NCBI RefSeq assembly: GCF_024323335.1
Contig: NC_066581.1
Location: forward strand, 343,110,399-343,174,398
DNA: 64,000 nt
Source of the DNA: Lathyrus oleraceus
Lineage: Eukaryota > Streptophyta > Magnoliopsida > Fabales > Fabaceae
Direction: 5' to 3'
Below are positions 1 to 11,693 of this stretch, piece by piece (position 1 is the stretch's first letter; every line of letters starts with the position of its first letter). The notes beneath the pieces were generated by a model that saw only the letters and a list, made by a program, of their open reading frames with translations, was not told the DNA's origin and did not search any database. A program made the translations under genes and the position numbers.

Positions 1-537
1 TGCAAGTGAGTGAAAATAACCAACAGCACCTGCAAAAGAGATCGTCAGATAAAACGTGCCCCAGGCGTGCCAAAATTTCAACACCCAGGTCACTCTACCT
101 TCCGAATAAGATTTCCAGTTTTCAATCCTACAAGCATGCATTGGAAGGGAATCCTATGTCTCAAAATGAAAAGATTCTTTATCAAAATAAACGGATGTTT
201 TTGCAATCAAAGCGGTAATGAAAATAAAAACAAAATTATTTGACTGAATATGCATTTTATTGATTGAAAAAGGTGGCTCATAGCTGAGCGATACACCGGA
301 AGCAATTCCTGAAAAGAGGTAATTACGCACAAAAGGAAAATCTATCCTAATGGCAACGTGAACCCGTGATCTCATCAAGTTCCAACCCGGTTACAACCCA
401 TATGTCCTCAAGACTCTCTGCGCTTTCTGCCTTCTGAAACAAGACGCTTCTGACCGATCTCTGCCGGGAATTATCCATGTGTCATATCCAAAGTACAAAC
501 GATCATGCTAGACGCAGTTGTTCGTTTCATTCCCTCT
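1..537 (-). other. Ogre 3' untranslated region, no gene seen
   Basis: This stretch lies 3' of the Ogre integrase stop on the minus strand. It is AT-rich and all reading frames are short and without recognisable domains. The LTR terminus seen at 22860-22869 (GGTGTTACA in plus sense) does not occur here, so the 3' LTR begins left of the window. Confidence 0.6.
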
Positions 538-740
538 TTTGCCTGAACCGCCCTTTCGGGTTTTCAGTCCACCGGGATACCCTTTTTTGCCCAAGCCGCC
601 CTTATGGGGTTTTCGACTTGCCGGGTGTACAGTTTTTTTTTCTTTTTATCCCTAATTTTTGCCCGAACCTCTTTCATTTTTTTTGGTTCGCCGGGATGCC
701 CCTTTTTGCCTGGACTATTTTATTCTTTTCGTCCAACGGG
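538..740 (-). repeat. Degenerate tandem repeat (about 58 bp) downstream of Ogre pol
   Basis: Three to four diverged units share a core resembling GCCGCCCTT.YGGGTTTTC followed by TTGCCGGG and TGCCCTTTTT. They begin near 538, 595, 655 and 712. The block sits directly 3' of the pol stop codon and is non-coding. Divergence between units is high, so it is old or poorly homogenised. Confidence 0.6.
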
Positions 741-744
741 TCTC

Positions 745-3700
745 TTATACGAAGTATTTTTTAACTGCGTCCGCATTCACAGGGGATGGAAAATCCTCAC
801 CATCCATGGTCGTCAACAACAAGGCTCCGCCAGAGAAAACCTTCTTGACCACGAATGGACCTTCATAATTGGGTGTCCACTTGCCCCGACGATCGTTCTG
901 AGGAGGAAGGATCCTTTTCAACACCAAATCTCCCACATGATACACACGAGGTCGCACCTTTCGGTCAAAAGCACGCTTCACTCGCTGCTGGTACAACTGC
1001 CCATGACAAATAGCCGTCAGCCTATTTTCCTCAATCAGGCTCACCTCTTCATACCGAGTCCTTACCCACTCAGCCTCTTCCAATTTCACATCCATCAGGA
1101 CTCTCAATGACGGAATCTGGACCTCAACCGGTAGCACGGCTTCCATCCCATACACAAGCGAGAAAGGCGTTGCCCCAGTAGATGTACGCACCGAGGTTCG
1201 ATACCCATGCAATGCAAACGGCAACATCTCGTGCCAATCCTTATAGGTCGCGACCATTTTTTGCACAATCTTCTTAATATTCTTATTAGCCGCCTCGACC
1301 GCCCCATTCATCTTTGGACGATAAGGAGAAGAATTGTGATGCTCAATCTTGAACTCCCGGCACAGTTCTACCATCATCTTGTTGTTGAGATTAGAACCAT
1401 TATCAGTAATGATTCTTTCGGGAACCCCATATCTGCAAATGATGTCTTTTTTCAGGAACCTGGCCACGACCTGTTTCGTCACGTTTGCATAAGACGCCGC
1501 TTCCACCCACTTGGTGAAGTAATCGATAGCCACTAATATGAACCGGTGCCCATTCGAAGCCGCAGGTTCGATCTTTCCGATCATATCAATGCCCCACATA
1601 GCAAACGGCCATGGAGACGACATCAAACTCAACGGGTTTGGAGGTACATGCACCTTATCAGCATAAATCTGGCATTTATGACATTTTCGCACGAAGTTGA
1701 AACACTGAGCCTCCATTGTCATCCAGTAATAACCAGCTCTTAACAACTTTTTCACCATCGCATTCCCACTGGCGTGGGTACCAAACGACCCCTCGTGCAC
1801 CTCTTTCATCAATTGGCTTGATTCTTTGTCATTGACACATCTAAGCAAAACCCAATCAAAATTCCTCTTGTACAAAACCCCATCTTTGTTCAGATAGAAC
1901 GCCATGGCCAACCTCCTCAGAGTCTTTCGGTCCTTTTTAGACGCTCCCTCGGGATACTCTTGGGTCTCCAAATAGCGTTTGATGTCATAATACCACGGCT
2001 TTTCTTCATCAGGCGCTGTGTCGACAGCAAACACGTAAGCCGGTCTATTCAGTCGTCCCACCTCAACACTAGGGAATTGATTCTACCACAGCACCTTAAT
2101 CAAGGCGGCCAGAGTAGCCAAAGCATCTGCCAAAGGATTTTCTTCTCTCGGCACATGGTGTAATTCCACCTTGGTGAAGAACGTCAACAACCTCCTCGTA
2201 TAATCCCGGTATGGAATTAAGTGAGATTGATGCGTATACCACTTCCCGTTAACCTGGTTCACAACCAAAGTTGAATCTCCATAGATAACAAGGTTTTGGA
2301 TTCGCAAATCAATCGCCTCTTCAACACCCAAGATACAAGCTTCGTATTCAGCCACGTTGTTGGTGCATTCAAACGTTAGCCGGGCGGCAAAAGGAATGTG
2401 GGATCCCTTCGGCGTAACCAAAACAGCACCAACTCCGCTACCATTCACGTTAACAGCCCCATCAAACATCAGAATCCATTCGGACTCAGGGTCAGGCCCC
2501 TCCTCCGGGATCGGTTTCTCACAACCTTTCGATTTGAGAAACATGATGTCCTCATCAGGGAACTCAAACTTCATCGGTTGATAATCCTCAATGGGTTGCT
2601 GGGTGAGGTAATCAGACAATACACTCCCCTTTATTGCTTTTTGGGAAGTGTACTAGATATCGTATTCAGTCAAAATCATTTGCCATCTCGCAACCCGTCC
2701 GGTCAATGCTGGCTTCTCAAATATATACTTGATCGGATCCATTTTGGAAATCAACAAAATGGTATGAACCAGCATGTACTGTCTCAGTCGGCGAGCAGCC
2801 CATGCCAAAGCACATCAAGTTTTCTCGAGCAGTGAATATCTTATTTCACAGTCGGTAAACTTTTTGCTAAGGTAGTAAATTGCATGCTCTTTTCGACCAG
2901 ACTCGTCATGCTGCCCCAGTACACACCCCATAGACCCCTCGAGGACTGTCAAGTACAGGATTAAAGGTCGCCCCTCCACAGGAGGCATCAGAATCGGAGG
3001 CTCCTGCAAATATTCTTTTATTTTTTCAAATGCTGCTTGGCAATCATCATTCCACCTGACCGTTTGATCTTTTCTCAACAACTTGAATATGGGTTCACAC
3101 GTGGCTGTTAGATGAGATATGAACCGTGAAATGTAGTTCAATCTACCTAAGAAACCACGAACCTCTTTTTCTGTTCTCGGTTCAGGCATTTCTTGTATCG
3201 CTTTTACTTTAGCAGGATCAACCTCGATTCCTCTTTCACTTACAATAAACCCCAGCAACTTACCGGACCGCACTCCGAAAGTGCACTTATTCGGATTCAA
3301 CCTCAATTTGAATTGTCTCAACCGGTCAAACAACTTGGCCAAGTCTACCAAATGCCCCTCTTCTGTTTGGGACTTCGCTATCATGTCATCAACATAGCAT
3401 TCGATCTCATGATGAATCATATCATGAAACAAAGTCACCATAGCTCTTTGATACGTGGCACCGGCATTCTTGAGACCGAATGGCATCACCTCATAACAAA
3501 AAGTGCCCCATGGTGTGATGAACGTTGTTTACTCCATATCATCTGGCGACATTTTAATTTGATTATAGCCAGAAAAGCCATCCATGAAGGAAAACACCGA
3601 GAATTGAGCTGTATTATCTACCAACACATCGATGTGAGGTAATGGGAAATCATCCTTCGGGCTAGCTCTATTCAAATCCCGGTAGTCCACACACATCCTC

Positions 3701-4096
3701 ACCTTTCCATCCTTCTTTGGCACCGGCACAATGTTCGCGACCCAAGGCGGATAGTTAGTGACAGCTAGGAAACCGGCATCCAACTGCTTTTGCACTTCCT
3801 CTTTGATTTTCATGGCCATCTCAGGTCGAGTTCTGCGCAACTTCTGCTTCACTAGAGGACAGTCTTCTCTCAATGGCAACCTGTGCACAACAATATCGGT
3901 ATCCAACCCTGGCATATGTTGATAAGACCAGGCGAAGATATCAACATACTCTTTCAACAATGCCACCATTCTGCTCTTGACATTCACCTCCAAAGCGGCC
4001 CCAATTTTCACTTCCTTTCTGACCTCCTCGGTACCCAGATTAACAATCTCAACTCGCTCCTCGTGCGGTTGAATCACCTTCTCCTCTTGTTTCAAC
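745..4096 (-). pseudogene. pol: Ogre pol: reverse transcriptase, RNase H, archaeal-type RNase H, integrase (four in-frame stops)
   Basis: One continuous frame read right to left. RT lies at 4090-3100 with the catalytic motif YVDDMI near 3380. A classical RNase H follows to about 2815. An archaeal-type RNase H (motifs GVGAVLVTP, NNVAEYEA, YGDSTLVV) fills 2619-2083. Integrase (2061-745) has the H..H..CxxC zinc-binding motif (GTHASGN ... CHKCQ), the core residues in GIDMIG, TDNGSN and GAVEAANKN, and a C-terminal GPF-type module (NYEGPFVV). In-frame stops are at 3529-3531, 2815-2817, 2653-2655 and 2083-2085; no frameshift is needed between 4095 and 745. The 5' part of the same exon continues at 15352-15480 beyond the copia insertion. 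Confidence 0.9.
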
Positions 4097-5959
4097 TGTT
4101 AGACTATGGCACGGATCTAGAAGGGGGGGGGGGTTGAATAGATCCCAATTAAAATTGAGTCGGCGCTACCAATAAAAAATTGGTTTTGAAAATTAGTTTT
4201 AAGTGCGGAAGCGGCCGAGGAAAATATAGTCTAAAACGAACTGCTATTGGAAAACCGGATATGCGTCAAGCCTATGGATTAGTGATAATGTAGAATACGA
4301 ATCACTCCACTCGTCACACTATCAATTATTTGTTTCACTAGCTAGGATTCCTAGTTCCAATGATTCAAACACCAAACCAAACTAGATACACAACTAAGAT
4401 AATTTTGGTTTAGGCAAATTATCAAACACTTGGTGTGCAAAAACACTCCAAGTGATATTTATGTTGAGTAAGTGATTCCAATTAATCTAGTACAATATCC
4501 TATTGTACTTTGGATTCAAAAACAGAGTTTTAACCTCTTACTCAATTAATATCAATGTTTGATAAAAGTGCTTATACTAAAATCACTTAATTTTTAAGCT
4601 AAAATCAATTGTGCAGAAAATTAGAGAAGACAAAGATTTGATGAGGCAGTTCCCCCGCCGTCCTCGCTTCGGGGTACGTCTGCCCTCAATTCTAAAACTA
4701 GAATTGAGATGATTTAATAGATATCACCTGTTGAATTTAACCGTTTATACAAGGATTGCAAAGCACATATACAACAGAACTCTCAAGATGTTGAATGTTG
4801 CTTCCACTCCTTGTTCCTTGATTCAAGATGAATCAAGCCCTTCGATTGTTGTTGATAGACCTCCGATTCCAGCCTCTTTGTTGAATAACCCTCACTTCTT
4901 TAAACCCTCGGCCCGGCTGATCTCAACTCCAACAAATCGAACCCGAATTCTTCCCTTCAATATCGTTGAATGCGCTACTAGATTGACGAAGACTTCCTCT
5001 TCTCAATCACCTTCTCTCAGCTGAAAATTGATGAAGAAATTCGTCCAAAAAACCCCCAAACACAAACCAGTCTTGGAGGACAAAACCCCAACGGTTTTAT
5101 TCAAGAAAAAACCTGCCACAAGCTTCAACCCGAACCGGATTCCCCAATCTCGGCTTCGAACCTTATCACCTTTAACCAATCACAAAGCACTTCAAAAATG
5201 GTTGTGTGTAGTTGATGTGTTGTGAGATGTTGAAGATGAAGATGATGAATCTTGGACACTTATTTCACTTTTTCTTGTTTCTTTGAACACTTGAATCAAT
5301 TTGACAAATGTTAGTTGATACAAGTAACTAAACTTCTATATATACTAACCAACTTACCAACCAAAATTAACAGCTTTTCAAACAGAGTGGAAAGTCTTCA
5401 AAAACTGAATTTGCGCACGAGCGATCGACCATAGCAGGTCTATGCGTCGATGCATGGCCTGCAATTTTGGACAGACTGAAGAATGCTTCAGTATGCGTCG
5501 ACCATAGGTCGGCGTGCGCTGACCCGTGGGAAAATGAAAGTTTCATGCGCCGACCCTGTGGTCGACTCAAGTCTTCCATGCGCTGACCTGTGACCAACTA
5601 CACTATGCCATGCACCGACCTGTGGTCGACTCAAGGCACCATGCGCTGAGCAGTCACCAACTGGTCTATGTTATGCGTTGACCCGTGGTTCATGCGCTGA
5701 CCCTTGCGGTCGACTCAAACCCTGCAAATCTGCAAAAATTCATGTTTTTGTGGTTTTCATGCTTTTTGTCATGGCCACATTTTATCCACATATGTTGTAT
5801 GAAATATAGCAGTTTTAGATGAGCATAGAAAAGGATATGATAGGTGATATGTTGCATTTGTTTTGTAGAAGTGGAATCGACAATGCCGATTCATCCATGG
5901 TGGTCATTTGTCATCATCGAAACCTATGATTGTATGTTGTATGACAATTTGCCTTTACA
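4097..5959 (-). repeat. 3' LTR of the SIRE/Maximus element (1863 bp)
   Basis: Direct repeat of 13505-15346, with TG..CA ends. On the minus strand a TATA-like motif GTATATATAG lies at 5336-5345. Upstream of it (5411-5720) is a cluster of degenerate repeats of about 30 bp built on ATGCGCTGACC and GTGGTCGACTCA. A homopolymer of 11 G lies at 4122-4132 near one LTR end. Compared with the other LTR this copy has an extra 22 bp near 5411. Confidence 0.93.
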
Positions 5960-5976
5960 TACTCCCCCTTTTTGAT
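5960..5976 (-). other. Polypurine tract of the SIRE/Maximus element
   Basis: On the minus strand AAAAAGGGGGAGTA abuts the 3' LTR start (TGTAAAGG). Such a tract primes plus-strand DNA synthesis. A second similar tract (CAAAGGGGGAGAAGA, minus strand) lies 160 bp further inside, at about 6118-6134. Repeated polypurine tracts are common in this lineage. Confidence 0.85.
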
Positions 5977-6348
5977 GATGACAACTTGTGTAAAGCCAAA
6001 GAGAAAAACAACATGCAATATTTACACACATTATGCATACTTCCCCTTTCTTTTGTAATCTAAGGCTATCTGCAAAACCGACTGTTAATTGTTGTGAATA
6101 TTTTGGCTGCTTGTATCTCTTCTCCCCCTTTGACAACATCAAAAAGAGAAAAGGAACGATTATTCAACGTAACATAAAATTCAACAGGAGATAGGGAATC
6201 AGATAACAATATCACACCAAATATCAGTACTGAACAAATAAAAAGAAGATAACATTAAATTGGAATTGCACAAACGAGCACAATAGAAAATTAATTCAGT
6301 CAAACAACAAAAACAAAAAAAATACAGATGCATATGCAGTCTTATGTC

Positions 6349-7866
6349 CTAATGGTGTCGTCCTCGATGGTAACAGATATCCGGGTTTCTGTAGGGGTCT
6401 GCCAGAGACGATATTTGGTCAGCAACACCACCTAGATACTTGATACCCACGTCGACCGACCGCTCCTGGCGTTCAAACGTTTCGGTAAATGCTGCATACC
6501 GTTCATTCATGCTTGTAGAGAGGTTATCGAGCCTCTCATTTTGTGCTTGAATTTGGCTGCTAATATGAGCATAGCGCTCATCCTGAGTTTGCATGAAGGA
6601 TTGTTGAGCCAACTGCATATTTCGCATCATATCCAACAGTTCGGAAGAGTTTGTGTGCTGTGGAGGAGATGGAGGAGATTCTTCATCACCATATTGATAC
6701 GGCTGGTAGAATTGGCGTTGTGTTGACCAGCCCGTATGTTGCCATTCACCCCAGCCACCCTGGTTGGAGGCATCTTCTTCAGTTGAATGTGAATGCTGAA
6801 CCCAAGTGGAGTTTGAGTAGTCGTGAGTGTCAACATGTGGAGGACTATCATCTCCACCATGCTGATCAAAGGCTTGTCCTGCTCCCTCTTCTTCATTTTC
6901 CTCTTCGTCTTCTTCTTCACTTTCATCACTTTCATCATCTTCTTCAACAGTCGTAGGAACATACCCTCTGCGAACAAATTTGTAGATTCTCCGCTCATCA
7001 CACCAAAAATATCCCATCATAGACAGAGTTTTTGGGCTGAACTCTTTGTCTGATGAAATGGAGGTATACGGGAAGGACGGATAATCAACTTCGGCTGCAG
7101 TAAGGACCTCTTGAATAAAAGATCCGTAGGCAAGAGCCGTTCCTCGTCCGGAGTCACGTAAACTGAACATCCTACTAGCAATGTAGTAGGGCCAGTTGAT
7201 TTTCCGCTTATTTTTCAGAATGTATATGAGATGAACCTCAGCCTGTTCAACTCTGGAAAGACCACCTTTCTTAGGTCTCAGGATGCATGAGACAATCCAC
7301 TGGAGAATCCGCTCTCCTGTTTTCAGCTTGCCGGCAGTGACAGTTCGTGGGAACGCATCACTGTTCACAATCTGATCAGGGTAGGGTCGTTTCAGCATGT
7401 CGTTCAACGCGCTCTTAAACTCGTAACCTTCTATTGGGTGAGAGTCAGTTACCTCAGCTAGAGGATTTTCATCAGCATCCAATGACATATCAAAATATTT
7501 GTTCCAAACATTTGACTTAAACGATACCTTTCTCGTGCCGATCCTGGAGTGAAACTTGTGCCCACGAAATTTGTCATGAAGGCAGGCATAGAAGACTCGG
7601 ACCAGGTCTTCGCTATATTTGGCATTGCATTCCAGGAATTTGACAATGCCGTGGTACTGTAGCAGAGACATGATTTCCACGAGATGCATGCGTTCTGCAG
7701 TGAGTTTGTAGAAAGCATGTTGCCGCACAACTCCTCTTTTACCAATATCTTTGTTGAAGGAATCGACGAGAGCCGGTGGAACTAGCGATACAGCGGAGAT
7801 GGGTAGAGATGCGGCGGATGATTCTCGTGATCTCTTACCGGTAGGTCTGCGGGATGAGGAAGCCAT
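6349..7866 (-). CDS. Extra 3' ORF of the SIRE/Maximus element (env-position ORF), intact
   Basis: An uninterrupted frame of 505 codons from the ATG at 7864-7866; an upstream in-frame ATG at 8061 would give 570 residues. I prefer 7866 because the protein then starts MASSSRRPTGKRSRE, a typical basic start, whereas the extra 65 residues look like translated leader. It sits where SIRE elements carry their envelope-like ORF. The first about 300 residues resemble the plant retrotransposon domain usually named 'putative plant transposon protein'. A very acidic stretch follows (ESEEEDEEENEEEGA), then a Gln/Ser-rich part and a probable coiled coil near the end (TQDERYAHISSQIQAQNERL). I see no signal peptide or membrane segment, so an envelope function is not supported. 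Function unknown. Confidence 0.75.
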   Translation of the reverse strand: MASSSRRPTGKRSRESSAASLPISAVSLVPPALVDSFNKDIGKRGVVRQHAFYKLTAERMHLVEIMSLLQYHGIVKFLECNAKYSEDLVRVFYACLHDKFRGHKFHSRIGTRKVSFKSNVWNKYFDMSLDADENPLAEVTDSHPIEGYEFKSALNDMLKRPYPDQIVNSDAFPRTVTAGKLKTGERILQWIVSCILRPKKGGLSRVEQAEVHLIYILKNKRKINWPYYIASRMFSLRDSGRGTALAYGSFIQEVLTAAEVDYPSFPYTSISSDKEFSPKTLSMMGYFWCDERRIYKFVRRGYVPTTVEEDDESDESEEEDEEENEEEGAGQAFDQHGGDDSPPHVDTHDYSNSTWVQHSHSTEEDASNQGGWGEWQHTGWSTQRQFYQPYQYGDEESPPSPPQHTNSSELLDMMRNMQLAQQSFMQTQDERYAHISSQIQAQNERLDNLSTSMNERYAAFTETFERQERSVDVGIKYLGGVADQISSLADPYRNPDICYHRGRHH

Positions 7867-8130
7867 TGCAAATAATTTTTGAAGCTTTGTGTGTGGGTAG
7901 AGAGTGAAGCTTGGTGAAGGTTTTTGAGAGTGATTTTGCAAGAAAGAGGTTTCCCCTTTTTGTAGATGAGGATTTAGGGTTTTGGGAAAGACCAGGAGAC
8001 AATAGACACTAGGTAGATGCAACTCACAATGTAGTGGGAAGTTTGAAATGTAAATGCACACTTAATGAGAATTTTGAATGAAGATGCATGAGAAGTTTGA
8101 AGGTTTTCTGCAGAAAAACTGAATTTTTGA

Positions 8131-8245
8131 GCGATGCGTCGACCATACCTCTGCATGCGTCGGCGCATACTGTTTGATTTTTGAAAAAAGAGGAAAATTT
8201 TGAAGTGTGCGTCGACCGTTGCCCTCTTATGGTCGACTCATACAG
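8131..8245 (-). promoter_or_regulatory. Internal copies of the LTR repeat motif upstream of the 3' ORF
   Basis: ATGCGTCGACCAT, GTGCGTCGACC and GGTCGACTCAT occur here, about 265-380 bp upstream of the 3' ORF start on the minus strand. They match the units clustered at 5411-5720 and 14830-15105 upstream of the LTR TATA box. No clear TATA box is visible between this block and the ORF. A promoter role is inference. Confidence 0.45.
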
Positions 8246-8550
8246 GCAAAATTTGCAATTTTCACTATTATGCACATATGCTCACATGTTTGATGCATAA
8301 ATAGAATGCCACACAACATTTAAACATCCAAACAGATATGGCATAAGAAACAATACATATATGTACAATATTTTCATGTAGTACAACCATTTAATTATGA
8401 AGTTTGGGGGAGAGAGAAGGATAAGGAACAATATCACCTCGATGCCATGCCGGAATAACTTGATGAACTATATAATTGTGCTTGCAACAACATTTACTTG
8501 TTAGAAGTACAAGATTATAGTGTTAAATGAAATAAGATAAAGCAAGCAGT

Positions 8551-11500
8551 TTATAACGCCCGTTCAGAAATGTCGAGAATACCAAGTTCTCGGCGAATAT
8601 GAAAGAAAGGTTCAGTAGCTAGCGGCTTTGTGAAAATGTCCGCTAGTTGATTTTCAGTATTAACATGTTCAAATACAACATCACCTTTCTCTACATGATC
8701 CCGAAGAAAGTGGTGTCGAATTTCGATATGTTTGGTGCGAGAATGCAACACAGGATTTTTGGTAAGATTAATGGCACTTGTATTGTCACAGAAAATGGGA
8801 ATACGTTCGAGTTTGAGGTTAAAATCCAATAGTTGTTGCTTAATCCATAGAATTTGAGCACAACAACTACCGGCGGCAACGTATTCCGCTTTGGCGGTTG
8901 ACAAAGCAACTGAAACTTGTTTCTTGCTATGCCAACTGACTAAAGAATTTGAAAATAAGTGACAAGTGCCACTGGTGCTTTTCCTATCCGATTTGCAACC
9001 GGCAAAATCGAAATCGGAGAAACCTACCAATGAGCAATCATTACCTTTGGAATACCATAGTCCATACTTCGGAGTACCAGATAGGTATCGAAGTATTCGT
9101 TTGACAGCTTTTAGATGGGATTCCTTGGGACATGATTGATATCTTGCGCACATGCACACGCTAAACATAATGTCGGGACGAGAAGCAGTGAGATAGAGAA
9201 GTGATCCAATCATACCTCTATACCGTTTTACCTCTACGTTCTTACCGTTTTCATCTTTATTCAAGTTTGTACATGTTGGCATGGGGGTGTCAATGGCTTT
9301 GGCTTTTGCCATGTCAAATCTCTTGATAAGGTCCAAACAGTACTTTGTTTGACTCACGAATGTTCCTTCCTTGAGTTGTTTAATTTGCAAACCGAGAAAG
9401 TATGTGAGCTCCCCCATCATACTCATCTCGAATTCACCCTGCATAAGATCTGAAAACTCTCTCACAAGATTCATGTTAGTAGACCCAAATATAATATCGT
9501 CTACATAAATTTGTACTAATATCAAGTGCTTTCCTTGACGTTTAATGAAGAGAGTTGTGTCAACCTTTCCTCTTGAGTAACCTTGATCGAGTAAAAATTT
9601 ACTTACTCGCTCATACCAAGCTCTAGGAGCTTGTTTGAGACCATATAAAGCCCTTTTTAGTTTATAAACATGATCAGGATACTCATGAGATTCAAAACCC
9701 GGAGGTTGTGCGACGTAGACCTCTTCATTTATGTGACCGTTAAGGAACGCACTCTTAACATCCATTTGGAATAGTTTAAAGTTTTTCGCACAAGCGAAGG
9801 CAATGAGAAGGCGTATAGCCTCGAGTCGGGCAATCGGCGCATAAGTTTCCTCATAGTCGATGCCTTCCTCTTGGTTATACCCTTGCGCGACTAAACGCGC
9901 CTTGTTACGGGTTATTACCCCGTTTTCGTCCAGCTTGTTCCTAAACACCCATCGGGTGCCGATTACTCGATGATCTCGCGGAGGAGGGACAAGGTCCCAA
10001 ACCTCATTTCTAGTGAACTAATTTAGTTCCTCCTGCATTGACAAAAACCAGTGTTCATCGAGTAGGGCTTCTTTAGGGTTTTTAGGTTCCATTTGCGAAA
10101 CGAAAGCGAAGTGATAACAGAAATTACTTAGCTTCGATCGAGTTGTAACACCCTTTGAGATATCTCCGAGAATGTTGTCGATTGGATGGTCTTTGGGAGA
10201 CTTCCAAGCTTGAGAGAGATCATCGTTTGAAGGCGGATGAGCTACCTCGGTTTCCTCATGGTGTACATCTTTATCCTCCTCAACTTTGACTTTGTCGGGT
10301 TGATCAATCCCCGGCTCGCCACCTTTGAGTATGTCTTCCGTAGATGTACCTGCACCATGAACAACACTACCCTTTCCGACGTTTCTCGGATTGGATTCAT
10401 CAAAAGTGACATGTACAGACTCTTCCACGGCAAGTAATCGTTTATTATATATTCTATATGCTTTACTCGATTGAGAGTATCCGAGGAATATACCTTCGTC
10501 GGCCTTGGAGTCGAATTTGCCCAAGTTTTCCTTTCCATTATTTAATACAAAACATTTGCAACCAAAAACATGTAAGTGAGAGATATTTGGCTTTCGCCCT
10601 TTTAAAAGCTCATACGGTGTTTTGTTTAGAATGGGGCGAATGAGCACCCTATTCAAAACATAACACGCCGTACTAATGGCGTTGGCCCAAAAATATTTTA
10701 GTAAACCACTTTCGTTAATCATTGTTCTTCCCAATTCTTCCAAAATTCGGTTTTTACGCTCCACAACCCCATTTTGTTGAGGAGTACGTGGAGCGGAGAA
10801 GTTATGATCGATACTATGGTTACCGCAATATTCTTCAAATAAATGGTTTTCGAACTCACCCCCATGGTCGCTTCTAATTGAAACAATGTTTGTATTTAAT
10901 TTATTTTGGGAAAGCTTAGCAAACCTTTCAAAGGCGGCGAATGTATCGCTCTTGCTTACTAAAAAGATAGTCCAACAGAATCTAGAAAAATCGTCCACTA
11001 TTACGAAACCGTAATAATTTCCTCCTAGACTTTTAATCCTAGACGGCCCAAATAAGTCCATATGAAGAAGTTCGAGAGGTCTCGTTGTTGAAACGATATT
11101 TTTGGATTTAAATGAGATCCTCGTTTGCTTCCCTTTTTGACAAGCATCACAAAGGTGATCCTTGGTGAACTTTATTTTGGGGAGACCTAAGACTAGATCT
11201 TTTGAGACTATTTTGTTTAGTAAGTCAAAGTTAACATGTGCTAAACGCCTATGCCATAACCATGAATCTTCACTCATTGTTACAAGGCATTTGTCACTTG
11301 TTAACGATACTTCGTTCAAGTCTAACATATAGACATTATTCACACGCAGGCCATTAAACATACTCTTCTTATCATCATTATATACAATTTTGCAACAATC
11401 TTTTGAAAACGATACATTGTATCCTTTGTCACATAATTGACTGATCCTAAGTAGATTGTGTTTAAGACCTTCGACAAGCAATACATCAGAAATAGTAGTG

Positions 11501-11679
11501 GAAGAAGGATTACCTACACTACCTTTACCAAGTATTGCTCCACGGTTGTTGTCACCATAGGTTACATATCCTTTCTTCTTAGCCACAAAGTCAATGAAGA
11601 GTGATATGTCGCCTGACATATGCCTTGAGCATCCACTGTCGAGAACCCATCTTCTCTCGGTAGTCTCGAGGCATTGTAC
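8551..11679 (-). pseudogene. pol: SIRE/Maximus pol: protease, integrase, reverse transcriptase, RNase H (one in-frame stop)
   Basis: Copia domain order in a single frame. The aspartic protease active site WVLDSGCSRHM is at about 11647-11615. Integrase has the zinc-binding H..H..CxxC (RRLAHVNF ... CDACQKG) and core motifs HMDLFGP, SDHGGEF and GVVERKNR. RT carries QIYVDDIIFGS near 9500, and RNase H carries SDFDFAGCKSDRKSTSG and ends with ENQLADIFTKPL. One nonsense codon (TAG, 10018-10020) separates integrase from RT; the frame resumes directly at 10017. Upstream the frame is closed by TAG at 11680-11682, so it does not overlap gag and a simple ribosomal frameshift could not join them. Confidence 0.92.
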
Positions 11680-11693
11680 CTATGGAAATGCAA

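Noticed and set aside
604..1110. Plus-strand open frame of 168 codons
   Set aside because: It is antisense to the Ogre integrase and its 3' repeats, with no recognisable domain.
6349..7866. Envelope glycoprotein
   Set aside because: Position fits, but I see no signal peptide, membrane anchor or cleavage site.
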